This document shows positions 50,261 through 58,215 of a stretch of 64,000 nucleotides of DNA, in pieces. The first letter of the stretch is position 1. Each line of letters opens with the position of its first letter. The notes beneath the pieces are model-generated. The model was given only the letters and a program-made list of their open reading frames with translations. It did not search any database and was not told where the DNA came from. The DNA is from Streptomyces katrae. GTDB taxonomy: Bacteria > Actinomycetota > Actinomycetes > Streptomycetales > Streptomycetaceae. The translations under genes were made by a program, and so were the position numbers. The DNA lies in contig NZ_JNZY01000027.1 in NCBI RefSeq assembly GCF_000717655.1, positions 47,761 to 111,760 on the forward strand. Direction: 5' to 3'.

Positions 50261-50335
50261 GTCTACAACCTCCGGTACAAGTTCGTGCAACTGCGTGGTG
50301 CAACAGCTCAGAACCTACCGGGGGCCACTGACAAC

Positions 50336-50375
50336 GCCTCGTCCGCGGGCGCCCGAAGGCGTCCGCGGACGAGGC
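50336..50375 (-). terminator. Terminator of the binding-protein gene
   Basis: GCCTCGTCCGCGG (50336-50348) pairs with CCGCGGACGAGGC (50363-50375). The 14-nt interior can extend the stem. It lies 8 nt past the stop of the minus-strand gene. Confidence 0.66.
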
Positions 50376-50382
50376 GGGCCGG

Positions 50383-51966
50383 CTACCAGCTGGTCTTGCG
50401 GTACAGCTCCCACATCTGGAAGACGGTCTGCGGGTCGAGCGCCCGCTCGCCGCCCGCGATGTCCTCGCGGGCAGCTACGTACAGCTTGCCCTGCCACAGG
50501 GGCAGGAGGCGGACGTCCTCGGCGAAGATCTGCTGGGCCTGCTCGAACTCGCGGACGCCGGCGGCGCGGTCGCTCTCGCGGCGGGACTTGGGCAGCAGGT
50601 CGGTGAGGATCTGGGCGGGCTCGTACGGGGTGCCGACCGCGTTCTCCTTGCCGACGAACGGCGCGATGAAGTTGTCCGGGTCCGGGAAGTCGGGGAACCA
50701 GCCGCGGCCGAAGACCGGGTACTCGCCGTTCTTGTAGCCGACCTGGAAGACCTTCCAGGGCTGGCCGCGCAGGGTGACCTTGAAGAGCCCGCTCTCGTCC
50801 AGCTGGCGCTTGAGCTCGGTGAACTCGTCGGCGGTGGAGGCGCCGTAGCGGTCGGTGGTGTACCAGAAGGTCAGCTCCACCGGCTGGGTGATCCCGGCGT
50901 CCTTGAGGATCTTCTGGGCCTTCTTGACGTCGGCCTGGCCGTATTTGTCGTAGAAGGGCGTCTTGTGGCCCACGACCCCCTTGGGGACCATCGAGTACAG
51001 CGGCTCGGCGGTGCCCTGGTAGACCTTGGAGACGATCGCGCCGCGGTCGATGACCTGGGCGATGGCCTGGCGCACCGGCAGCTTGGCGACCTGCGGGTCC
51101 TTGGGGTTGAAGACCAGGTAGCGGATCTCGGCGCCGACGTTCTCGACGACCTGGACGCCCTGCGAGTGCGAGGCGGGGGTCTGCAGGTCCTTGATCTCGG
51201 GAGCCGACAGACCGCGGTAGGTCGCGTCGATCTCCTTGTCCTTGAGCGCCGCGATCATCTTGGTGGAGTCCGCGAAGTAGCGGATGGTCACCCCGTCGTT
51301 ACGCCGGTTCGCGAAGCCGTTGTACGTCCCGTTCTTGCCGAGGACCGCCTCGCTGCCCTCCTTGTACGAGTCGAGCACGAACGGGCCGGAGCCGGTGACC
51401 TTGCCGTCCTCCCGCACCTTGTCGGCCGGGTAGTCCTTGGGGGCGACCAGCGAGGCGGCCGGCGAGCCGAGGACGAAGGGGAAGGTGGCGTCCGGCGTCT
51501 TCAGGTGGAAGACGACCGTCTGCGCGTCCGGGGTCTCGATCTTGTCCAGGCTGCCGAACAGGCCCTGCGGACCGGTCTGGGAGTTGATCGTCCGGATCCG
51601 GTCGAGCGAGTGCTTGACGGCCTTGGCGTCGAGCGCCTCGCCGTTGGAGAACTTCAGGCCCTTCTTCAGCGTGCACCGGTACGACTCGTTCGCCGCGTCG
51701 GTGAACTCGCAGTTCTGGGCGGCGTCGGGCTGGGGCTTGGTGGAGCCCGTGGGGAACGCCAGCAGGGTCTGGTAGACGTTCCGGTACAGCTCCCAGGAGC
51801 CGTCCCAGGCGGCGGCGGGATCGAGGGTGCTCGGGGCGCTCGTCGTGCCGACGACGATCCTCTTCGCGGCGTCACTGCCGTCGTCCGAAAGCAGACCGCA
51901 TCCGGCGAGCAGGGATATGGACGCAAGGGCCGCAGTGATCTGCAGGCATCTGGTCCGGATGAACAC
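50383..51966 (-). CDS. Family 5 solute-binding lipoprotein (oligopeptide type)
   Basis: A 527-aa extracellular binding protein of the DppA/OppA class. The signal peptide ends in a lipobox (LLAGC). The SBP_bac_5 domain shows LKKGLKFSNGEALDAKAVKHS, split at its core, and later GRGWFPDFPDPDNF. Two GTG codons compete; the one at 51966 is preferred because GAGGAG is then 7 nt upstream, while it is too close to the one at 51972. No permease or ATPase genes adjoin it, so it is an orphan that must share a transporter. Confidence 0.92.
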   Translation of the reverse strand: MFIRTRCLQITAALASISLLAGCGLLSDDGSDAAKRIVVGTTSAPSTLDPAAAWDGSWELYRNVYQTLLAFPTGSTKPQPDAAQNCEFTDAANESYRCTLKKGLKFSNGEALDAKAVKHSLDRIRTINSQTGPQGLFGSLDKIETPDAQTVVFHLKTPDATFPFVLGSPAASLVAPKDYPADKVREDGKVTGSGPFVLDSYKEGSEAVLGKNGTYNGFANRRNDGVTIRYFADSTKMIAALKDKEIDATYRGLSAPEIKDLQTPASHSQGVQVVENVGAEIRYLVFNPKDPQVAKLPVRQAIAQVIDRGAIVSKVYQGTAEPLYSMVPKGVVGHKTPFYDKYGQADVKKAQKILKDAGITQPVELTFWYTTDRYGASTADEFTELKRQLDESGLFKVTLRGQPWKVFQVGYKNGEYPVFGRGWFPDFPDPDNFIAPFVGKENAVGTPYEPAQILTDLLPKSRRESDRAAGVREFEQAQQIFAEDVRLLPLWQGKLYVAAREDIAGGERALDPQTVFQMWELYRKTSW

Positions 51967-52000
51967 GTGCACGCTCCTCGATCAGCCAGGGGTGCGGCAG

Positions 52001-52028
52001 ACCCTACCGCAGTGCCTCACAAATCCAA
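52001..52028 (-). promoter_or_regulatory. Promoter of the binding-protein gene
   Basis: On the minus strand TTGGAT (52028-52023), 16 bp, TAGGGT (52006-52001). The -10 matches the streptomycete TAGRRT consensus. The leader would be about 28 nt, with GAGGAG before the start. Confidence 0.56.
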
Positions 52029-52074
52029 TGGGCAGGTTTCATGTGACACTTGACCGATTTCGTGCATATTAGGT

Positions 52075-52107
52075 ACGCATTTGCCTCCCCTCGGGAGGCA
52101 AATGCGT
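52075..52107 (-). terminator. Terminator of the SDR operon
   Basis: A 15-bp perfect stem (52075-52089 with 52093-52107) closed by a CTC loop, AT-rich at its base, 11 nt past the SDR stop. Confidence 0.76.
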
Positions 52108-52118
52108 CCGATTATCGA

Positions 52119-52889
52119 TCAGTGCACTCCGGCATTGAGGAACATTCCCCCGTCGACGACCAGTGTTTGGCCGGTGATCCATTCCGCTTGTGCAGATGTA
52201 AGAAAAGCCGCCGCGCCGCCGATGTCCTCCGGCAGCCCGAGCCGGCCGAGCGGGTACGCGGCCGCGGCCTCCTGCTCGCGGCCCTCGTAGAGCGCCTGGG
52301 CGAACTTCGTCTTGACCACGGCGGGGGCGATCGCGTTCACGCGGACCCCGGGCGCCATCTCGTGGGCGAGCTGGAGGGTGAGGTTGACCATGGCGGCCTT
52401 GCTCATCCCGTACGCGCCGATGAAGGGCGAGGCGGAGACGCCGGCGATGGACGCGATGTTCACGATCGCGCCGCCGTTGTCCTTCTGCCAGGCGTGCCAG
52501 GTCCGCTGGGCGAACCCGAGCGCCGAGATCACATTCGTCTCGAAGACCTTGCGCGCGACGCCGAGGTCCAGGTCCGCGATCGGACCGAAGACGGGATTGG
52601 TGCCGGCGTTGTTGATCAGGAAGTCGACCCGTCCGAAGGCCTCCATCGTCCGCTCGACGGCGACCGCCTGGTGGGCCTCGTCGTGCGCCTTCCCCGCGAC
52701 CCCGATCACCCGGTCCGCACCGAGCGCCTCGACGGCCTCCTTGAGGGCGTCCTCGCTGCGCCCGGTGATGCACACCCGGTCGCCACGGGCGACGAGCGCC
52801 TCGGCGATGCCGTAGCCGATGCCCCGGCTCGCACCGGTGATCAGCGCGACCTTGCCGCTGTCCGCCGCGTTCGTGCTGCTGTTCGTCAT
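52119..52889 (-). CDS. Short-chain dehydrogenase/reductase
   Basis: A 256-aa classical SDR. The NAD(P)-binding motif is TGASRGIGYG, NNAG is present, and catalytic Ser-Tyr-Lys lie in NIASIAGV and YGMSKAA. It ends near LVVDGGMFLNAG. Arg residues after the first strand (ITGRSEDAL) suggest NADP(H). The substrate is unknown. It lies 20 nt downstream of fabG on the same strand, so the two form an operon closed by the hairpin at 52075-52107. Confidence 0.91.
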   Translation of the reverse strand: MTNSSTNAADSGKVALITGASRGIGYGIAEALVARGDRVCITGRSEDALKEAVEALGADRVIGVAGKAHDEAHQAVAVERTMEAFGRVDFLINNAGTNPVFGPIADLDLGVARKVFETNVISALGFAQRTWHAWQKDNGGAIVNIASIAGVSASPFIGAYGMSKAAMVNLTLQLAHEMAPGVRVNAIAPAVVKTKFAQALYEGREQEAAAAYPLGRLGLPEDIGGAAAFLTSAQAEWITGQTLVVDGGMFLNAGVH

Positions 52890-52909
52890 GAGCTGCGCCC
52901 TGCCTCTCG

Positions 52910-53671
52910 TCAGTTGAGCGGGCCGCCGGCCACGTACATGACCTGGCCCGAGACGAAGCCGGCGGCCTCGCCCGTGAAGAACGCGATCGCGTTGGCGATG
53001 TCGTCCGGGCGGCCGACGCGCTGGACGGGGATCTGGGTGGCCGCGGCGGCCTGGAAGTCCTCGAAGCCCATGCCCACGCGTGCGGCCGTCTGGGCGGTCA
53101 TCTCCGTGACGATGAAGCCGGGGGCGACGGCGTTGGCGGTGACGCCGAACTTGCCGAGCTCGATGGCCAGGGTCTTGGTGAAGCCCTGCAGGCCGGCCTT
53201 GGCGGCGGAGTAGTTGACCTGGCCGCGGTTGCCCAGCGCCGAGCTGCTGGAGAGGTTGACGATGCGGCCGAACTTGGCCTCCACCATGTACTTCTGACAG
53301 GCCTTCGACATCAGGAACGCACCGCGCAGGTGGACGTTCATGACGGTGTCCCAGTCGTTCTCGCTCATCTTGAAGAGCAGGTTGTCGCGCAGCACACCCG
53401 CGTTGTTGACCAGGATGGTCGGGGCGCCCAGGGCGCTCGCGACTCGCTCGACGGCCGCCTCCACCTGCGCCGCGTCGGAGACGTCGCAGCCGACCGCCAG
53501 GGCCTTGCCGCCGGCCGCCGTGATCGCCTCGACGGTGTCCTTGCAGGCCGCCTCGTCGAGATCGAGGACGGCGACGGCCCGGCCTTCGGCAGCCAGACGC
53601 ACGGCGGTGGCCGCGCCGATGCCCCGGGCCGCCCCGGTCACGATCGCGACGCGCTGCTCGGTGGTGGACAT
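52910..53671 (-). CDS. fabG: 3-oxoacyl-ACP reductase-like SDR
   Basis: A 253-aa classical SDR with the FabG pattern: TGAARGIGAATA, LVNNAGVLRDNLLFKM, NLSSSSALGNRGQVNYSAAK with catalytic Ser, Tyr and Lys, and PGFIVTEMT. The VLRDNLL block is typical of FabG and PhaB reductases. GAGGAG precedes the ATG at 53671. It is the first gene of a two-gene SDR operon with a strong promoter. It is probably an extra FabG outside the main fatty acid cluster, perhaps for beta-oxidation or a special acyl chain. Confidence 0.9.
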   Translation of the reverse strand: MSTTEQRVAIVTGAARGIGAATAVRLAAEGRAVAVLDLDEAACKDTVEAITAAGGKALAVGCDVSDAAQVEAAVERVASALGAPTILVNNAGVLRDNLLFKMSENDWDTVMNVHLRGAFLMSKACQKYMVEAKFGRIVNLSSSSALGNRGQVNYSAAKAGLQGFTKTLAIELGKFGVTANAVAPGFIVTEMTAQTAARVGMGFEDFQAAAATQIPVQRVGRPDDIANAIAFFTGEAAGFVSGQVMYVAGGPLN

Positions 53672-53750
53672 GGTGGATCTCCTCGCGCTCGGAATCCTCA
53701 TCAGCGGTTCCTCATCGGTGAGCAACCGCTTAGTAGCTTCAGCTGAGGAG

Positions 53751-53779
53751 ACGCTAGGAGCCCTGGCACCCGGTGTCAA
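53751..53779 (-). promoter_or_regulatory. Promoter of the fabG operon
   Basis: On the minus strand TTGACA (53779-53774), 17 bp, TAGCGT (53756-53751): near-consensus. Downstream in the leader is a TAAGCGGTTGCTCA near-palindrome, arms TAAGC and GCTCA, a possible TetR-type site. Confidence 0.67.
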
Positions 53780-53850
53780 CGGCACCCGGCCCCAGGGCTC
53801 CCCACGTCACGACGGCCGCCGTACGGATCGCCGTACGGCCGCCTTGCGGA

Positions 53851-54234
53851 TCAGCGCACCAGCAGGTCCAGCAGCCGTTCCACCTCGGCCTCCGGGTCGG
53901 TCGTCAGACCGGTGTGCACCGGCCCGGGCTGCACCACCGTGCTGCGCGGGGCGATCAGCCAGCGGAACCGGCGGCCCGCATCGTCGCCCGCCGCCTGGCC
54001 GGCCCACTCGCCGCCGGTGCACACGCCCTCGACCCCGTGCAGGGCGGCGCGTACGCCGGCCACGTCGGCCTCCGGGTCCAGGACGAGGAGCTTGGCCTCG
54101 TCCAGGTGGGTGCGCGCGGCCACGTAGGAGCGCGCCCGGCAGTAGACGATCACGCCGGCGTTGAAGCACTCGCCGCGCTCCATCCGGGGCACCACGCGCA
54201 CCAGCGCGTACTCGAACACGTCCCGCTTGGTCAC
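53851..54234 (-). CDS. DUF3037 family protein
   Basis: A 127-aa protein that starts VTKRDVFEYALVRVVPRMERGECFNAGV, cut here as FEYALVRVVPRMERGE and CFNAGVIVYCR, a pattern I recognise as DUF3037. The rest is soluble, with a hydrophobic core and an acidic helix at the end. The GTG at 54234 overlaps the stop of the HipA-like gene as GTGA, so the two are translated together. DUF3037 and HipA-like genes are often neighbours, as I recall, but no function is known to me. It may be a partner, inhibitor or substrate of the kinase. Confidence 0.84.
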   Translation of the reverse strand: MTKRDVFEYALVRVVPRMERGECFNAGVIVYCRARSYVAARTHLDEAKLLVLDPEADVAGVRAALHGVEGVCTGGEWAGQAAGDDAGRRFRWLIAPRSTVVQPGPVHTGLTTDPEAEVERLLDLLVR

Positions 54235-55085
54235 TCGCCGTCGCTCTTCTTCTTGGTCTTGTCGGTCTTGTGGGGCCATTCGGTCAGATGGTCGGTCAGC
54301 CACCCCGGCGGCTTGGAGGGCGCCTTCACCTCGGCCTCCATCGAGATCCTCTCGTGGATCGTGGCCGCGCGCGGCAGCAGCACCTCCACGTAGGCGCGGC
54401 GCACCGCGTCGGTGGAGTCGAAGCCCGGCTCGTCGACCAGCCACTCGTCGGGCACGTCGGCGACGACCTCATCGAGCAGGTCCCGGGTCACCAGGGGCGC
54501 GAGCGCGGCGGCGGCCGCCGCTACGTCCGGGCCGACGGGGGCCAGGACGTGGTCGGAGGCGTTGTACGGCTTGGCGGCGGCGCTCTCGGCGGTGGGCCAG
54601 TTGTGGTGCCAGATCATGGTGGCGCCGTGGTCGATGAGCCACAGGTCCCCGTGCCAGACCAGCATGTTCGGGTTGCGCCAGGACCGGTCGACGTTGTTGA
54701 TCAGCGCGTCGAACCAGACCACGCGCCCCGCCTCGGCGGGGTCCACCTGGTACGCGAGCGGGTCGAAGCCGATCGACCCGGGCAGGTAGTCCATCCCGAG
54801 GTTGAGTCCGCCGCTGGCCTTCAGCAGCTCCTGGACCTCCTGGTCGGGTTCGCCGAGCCCGATGACGGGGTCGAGCTGCATCTGCACCAGCCGCGGGACC
54901 CGCAGGCCGAGGCGCTGCGCCAGGCGCCCGCAGACGACTTCGGCGACCAGGGTCTTGCGGCCCTGGCCGGCTCCGGTGAATTTCATGACGTAGGTACCGA
55001 GGTCGTCGGCCTCGACGATCCCCGGGAGCGAGCCGCCCTCACGCAGAGGCGTGACGTAACGGGTCGCGATCACTTCGGACAGCAT
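54231..55085 (-). CDS. HipA-like kinase-fold protein
   Basis: A 284-aa protein of the short HipA-like group, without the N-terminal HipA subdomain. Kinase-like blocks are FDALINNVDRSWRNPNML (catalytic Asp and Asn) and LWLIDHGATM (metal-binding Asp). YVMKFTGAGQG near the N-terminus may hold the ATP-site Lys. HipA kinases phosphorylate tRNA synthetases and cause dormancy, but this group is not studied to my knowledge. There is no HipB helix-turn-helix partner. Instead a DUF3037 gene overlaps its 3' end. The Lys-rich tail (KTDKTKKKSDGE) is notable. Confidence 0.84.
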   Translation of the reverse strand: MLSEVIATRYVTPLREGGSLPGIVEADDLGTYVMKFTGAGQGRKTLVAEVVCGRLAQRLGLRVPRLVQMQLDPVIGLGEPDQEVQELLKASGGLNLGMDYLPGSIGFDPLAYQVDPAEAGRVVWFDALINNVDRSWRNPNMLVWHGDLWLIDHGATMIWHHNWPTAESAAAKPYNASDHVLAPVGPDVAAAAAALAPLVTRDLLDEVVADVPDEWLVDEPGFDSTDAVRRAYVEVLLPRAATIHERISMEAEVKAPSKPPGWLTDHLTEWPHKTDKTKKKSDGE

Positions 55086-55103
55086 CCGCCCAGGTTACGG
55101 GGG

Positions 55104-55718
55104 TCAGTGCGCGGGAGCCCACTGCGCGAGGAGGGCTTCGGCCGTGGTGACGGTCGCGACGAGCGCCAGGCAGTTGCGGATCACCTCGGCGGTGTACGCG
55201 GCGGGCACCCCCGCGATGGCATCGGACGGCACCACCACCCGGTAGCCGAGGTTCACGGCATCGAAGACCGTGTTCGGGATCGCGATGTTCGAGGAGACCC
55301 CGGCGACGACGAGGGTGCGGATGCCGAGGTTGCGCAGGAGGGCGTCCACGTCGGTGCCCGCGATCGGCGAGAGCCCGTGCAGCCGGCGGACCACCAGGTC
55401 GTTCCCGGCCACCTCGATCGGCGCCGCCACCTGCACCGCCCGGCTCCCCGACAGCTGCCGGACGGGCAGCTTCCCGGCAGCCCGGAACAGCCGCGCGTTG
55501 TCGTTGGCCGCGAGCCCGTCCGGCCGCCGCTCGGCGATCGCGTGCAGCACCTGTACGCCGGCCCTGTGCGCGGCGTCGACCAGCGCGGCCACCCGCCCCA
55601 GCATCCCGGAGTCCCTGGCCTCCTTCGCCAGCTCGGGCAGGGCGCTCTCCTCGCCGACGACGCCGCTCTGGCACTCGACGATGAGCAGGGCGGTGGTGGC
55701 GGGATCGAGTTCCGGCAT
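55104..55718 (-). CDS. Isochorismatase-fold protein lacking the catalytic triad
   Basis: A 204-aa protein with the cysteine-hydrolase (isochorismatase-like) fold: TALLIVECQSGVV, GTDVDALLRNLGIRTLVVAG, cut in the middle, and GVSSNIAIPNTVFDAVNLGY. In the family the first strand ends in Asp, a Lys follows later, and a Cys sits in the GxxTNxC block. Here these are Glu15, Arg111 or Arg112, and Ala146. The enzyme is thus probably inactive in the usual sense. The ATG at 55718 has GGGGGAG upstream. It lies 18 nt before the HipA-like gene, perhaps as first gene of the same operon. Confidence 0.82.
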   Translation of the reverse strand: MPELDPATTALLIVECQSGVVGEESALPELAKEARDSGMLGRVAALVDAAHRAGVQVLHAIAERRPDGLAANDNARLFRAAGKLPVRQLSGSRAVQVAAPIEVAGNDLVVRRLHGLSPIAGTDVDALLRNLGIRTLVVAGVSSNIAIPNTVFDAVNLGYRVVVPSDAIAGVPAAYTAEVIRNCLALVATVTTAEALLAQWAPAH

Positions 55719-55758
55719 GGCTCCCCCTGGCGTGACGACCATCGATCCCGCATGATTC

Positions 55759-55773
55759 CTGACACACAGTCAG
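55759..55773. promoter_or_regulatory. CTGAC-N5-GTCAG operator-like palindrome
   Basis: CTGAC-ACACA-GTCAG lies in the 76-bp divergent gap between the isochorismatase-fold and PNPOx-like genes, 41 bp and 21 bp from their starts. The same pattern recurs at 62501. It has the shape of a TetR-family site. Confidence 0.46.
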
Positions 55774-55794
55774 ATGTGAAGGGGTGCGGGACGG

Positions 55795-56253
55795 ATGGAC
55801 GGGACACAGCGGCGGGGCCGCCGCATCATGATGACCGACGCCGAAGTGGACGCCTTCCTGCGCGAGCAGCGCACCTGCCGGGTGGCGACCGTCTCCCCGG
55901 ACGGCCGCCCGCACGTGGGCGCCCTGTGGTTCGCATGGGACGGCAGCTCCCTGTGGCTGTACTCGATCACGCGCAGCCGCCGCTGGTCCGACCTGCGGAA
56001 GGACCCGCGGATCTCGGCGGTCGTGGACGCGGGCGAGGCGTACGACGAACTGCGCGGGGTCGAACTCTCCGGCAGCGCCGTCTTCGTGGGCGAGGCCCCG
56101 CGCACGGGCGAGCCCTGCCCGGAGCTGGCCGAGGCGGAACGGCTGTTCCCGGCCAAGAACTTCGGCATCGAGGAGATGCCGCACGACGGCCGCCACGCAT
56201 GGATCCGGCTCACCCCGGAGTCGATCGTCTCGTGGGACTTCCGCAAGCTCTGA
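55795..56253 (+). CDS. Pyridoxamine 5'-phosphate oxidase-like flavoprotein
   Basis: A 152-aa split-barrel protein, FMN- or F420-binding. The typical first blocks are present: FLREQRTCRVATVSPDGRPHVGALWF, cut as CRVATVSPDGRPHVGALWF, then a strand and Arg-rich turn (ITRSRRWSDLRKDPRISAVV). Streptomycete members often use F420. The substrate is unknown. The ATG at 55795 has AAGGGG upstream; in-frame ATGs about eleven codons later (IMMTDAEVD) are alternatives. An operator-like palindrome lies just upstream. Confidence 0.88.
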   Translation: MDGTQRRGRRIMMTDAEVDAFLREQRTCRVATVSPDGRPHVGALWFAWDGSSLWLYSITRSRRWSDLRKDPRISAVVDAGEAYDELRGVELSGSAVFVGEAPRTGEPCPELAEAERLFPAKNFGIEEMPHDGRHAWIRLTPESIVSWDFRKL

Positions 56254-56274
56254 TGCCCTTGGCGCTCCGGCCTC

Positions 56275-57174
56275 CTAGAGCACCGCGGCGGCCTCCTGCA
56301 GGGCCTCGACGGCGGCCCGGATCGAGGGCCGCCGGTCGGCGTCCGCCCGCCAGACGACGTACACGTGACGGCGGACCGCGTCGCTCACGGGCAGCAGCCG
56401 GACCCCGGGCGGCACCGGGCCGCGCCCGAGCCGGGGCGCCACGCACACCCCCAGTCCGGCCTCCACGAAGGCCAGCTGGGTGTGGTGCTCCTCGGCGATG
56501 TGCGCGATGCGCGGCTCGATGCCGGTGCCTCGCAGCGTGTACACGAGCCACTCGTGGCAGAACTGGCCCTCGTTCCATGAGATCCAGTCGTCGTCGGCGA
56601 ACTCGGAGAGGGAGATCCGGTCGCGGTCGGCCAGCCGGTGCCCGGCCGGTACGGCGATGTCGCAGGAGTCGTCGAGCAGGTGCGCCCGGGTGAGCTCGGC
56701 AGGCACCGGCATGCGCTTGTTGTGCCAGTCGATGGCCAGGGCCAGGTCGAGATCGCCGCGGACGACGGCCGCCATGCTGTCCTCGGGCTCCTGCTCCCGT
56801 ACCAGGGGCCGCAGTTCTGGGTGCCCGGCGCGCAGGGCGGTGAGCGCCTGGGGCAGCAGTCCGCGCATGGCGGTCGGGAAGGCGCCGATCCGCAGCTCGC
56901 CGACGGCGCAGCCCCGCTGGGCCTCCACGTCGGCCTGGGCGAGCTCCACCTGGGAGATGATCCGGGCCGCGTGATCGGCCAGCAGCCGGCCCGCGTCCGT
57001 GAGCCGGACTCCGCGGCCGTTCTTGGCCAGCAGCGGCTGGCCGACCTCCCGCTCCAGCTTGGCCATCTGCTGGGAGACGGCGGAGGTGGTGACGTGGAGC
57101 CCGTCGGCCGCGCCGCTGACCGAGCCGTGGCGGGCGAGGGCGTCCAGGGTACGCAGGCGCTCCAGGTTCAACAT
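56275..57174 (-). CDS. LysR-family transcriptional regulator
   Basis: A 299-aa regulator. The N-terminal winged helix covers residues 1-60 (LRTLDALARHGSVSGAADGL, then TTSAVSQQMAKLEREVG). The periplasmic-binding-like effector domain runs from about 90 to 295. It is divergent from an EamA exporter with 74 bp between the starts, a classic LysR-exporter pair. The effector is probably the exported metabolite or a precursor. Confidence 0.93.
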   Translation of the reverse strand: MLNLERLRTLDALARHGSVSGAADGLHVTTSAVSQQMAKLEREVGQPLLAKNGRGVRLTDAGRLLADHAARIISQVELAQADVEAQRGCAVGELRIGAFPTAMRGLLPQALTALRAGHPELRPLVREQEPEDSMAAVVRGDLDLALAIDWHNKRMPVPAELTRAHLLDDSCDIAVPAGHRLADRDRISLSEFADDDWISWNEGQFCHEWLVYTLRGTGIEPRIAHIAEEHHTQLAFVEAGLGVCVAPRLGRGPVPPGVRLLPVSDAVRRHVYVVWRADADRRPSIRAAVEALQEAAAVL

Positions 57175-57212
57175 GTAAGCAATGCTACGCCGTCGCCCCG
57201 AAGAAGTCTCGC

Positions 57213-57241
57213 TTGTCCTACGCAGTCGACCGGAGCAGAGT
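57213..57241 (+). promoter_or_regulatory. Promoter of the EamA gene at 57249
   Basis: TTGTCC (57213-57218), 17 bp, CAGAGT (57236-57241). The ATG follows 7 nt later with no ribosome site, so the mRNA is probably leaderless. The LysR product should bind nearby. Confidence 0.5.
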
Positions 57242-57248
57242 GCTCCTC

Positions 57249-58181
57249 ATGAGCGCACCCGCCACCCCTCGCCCCACTTTCTTGCCGCCGGTCGCCCCCG
57301 TCCGGGCCAGGCGGGTGGACTGGCGGCTCCGCTTCGCGGTCCTCTCGGTGATCTGGGGCTTCAGCTTCCTCCTGATCAAGGTGGGCACGGATGCGTACGC
57401 GCCGTTCCAGGTCGCGCTCGGCCGGGTGCTGTCCGGTGCGCTGGCGCTGCTGGCCGTGCTCGTCGTCCGCCGCGAGCCGCTCCCCCGGGGCCGCCGCACC
57501 TGGGTCCACCTGTTCGTGGCGGCGCTCCTGCTCAACACCGCCCCCTTCTCGCTCTTCTCGTACGCCGAGCTGAGCATCCCGTCGAGCCTGGCCGGGATCT
57601 GCAACGCCACCTCGCCGCTGTGGGGCATGGCGCTGTCGCTGGTGGCCCTGTCCGAGGACCGCCCGACACGCCGCCGCTTCGCCGGCCTGGGCCTGGGCTT
57701 CCTCGGCGTCCTGACGGTCCTCGGCGTCTGGCAGGGCTTCGAGGGCATCGACGCCGAGGGCACTGCGCTCGCCCTGCTCGCCTCGCTCTGCTATCCGGTC
57801 GGCTGGATCTACGTCCGGCGCACGCTGGCCTCGGTCCCGGGTTCGCCGGTGGCGCTGACCGGCGCCCAGCTGATGCTCTCCACACTCCAGCTGCTGGCGG
57901 TCAGCGCCGTGTTCACCCCGGCCCCCGCCTCGTTCCCGCTCTGGCCGACCCTGTCGGTGATCGCGCTCGGCGCCCTGGGCACGGGGATGGCCCTGCAGAT
58001 GCAGTACGGCCTGGTTGCGGAGATCGGCCCGACCACGGCCCAGATGGTCACGTACTTCATCCCGGTCATCGCCACCACGGCGGGCGTCCTGCTCCTGGGC
58101 GAGCAGCTCCACTGGAACACCCCGGTGGGCGCGGCGATCGTCCTGGCCGGGGCGGCCCTGACCCAGACCCGCCGCCGCTAG
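57249..58181 (+). CDS. EamA/DMT-family transporter
   Basis: A 310-aa membrane protein with about ten helices in two EamA repeats: VIWGFSFLLIKVGTDAYAPF, cut at the first helix, and ATTAGVLLLGEQLHWNTPVG near the end. A 30-residue Pro/Ala-rich cytosolic N-terminus precedes the first helix. Likely exports an amino acid or drug, under the divergent LysR regulator. A longer start at 57213 would overlap the -35 and is rejected. Confidence 0.91.
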   Translation: MSAPATPRPTFLPPVAPVRARRVDWRLRFAVLSVIWGFSFLLIKVGTDAYAPFQVALGRVLSGALALLAVLVVRREPLPRGRRTWVHLFVAALLLNTAPFSLFSYAELSIPSSLAGICNATSPLWGMALSLVALSEDRPTRRRFAGLGLGFLGVLTVLGVWQGFEGIDAEGTALALLASLCYPVGWIYVRRTLASVPGSPVALTGAQLMLSTLQLLAVSAVFTPAPASFPLWPTLSVIALGALGTGMALQMQYGLVAEIGPTTAQMVTYFIPVIATTAGVLLLGEQLHWNTPVGAAIVLAGAALTQTRRR

Positions 58182-58215
58182 GGGGCGTCTTCGGCCCTGG
58201 AGTCCCAGGAGCCGG

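Noticed and set aside
53718..53731. TAAGCGGTTGCTCA as a firm TetR operator
   Set aside because: The arms match at only 4 of 5 positions and no second copy was seen, so it is mentioned only within the fabG promoter entry.
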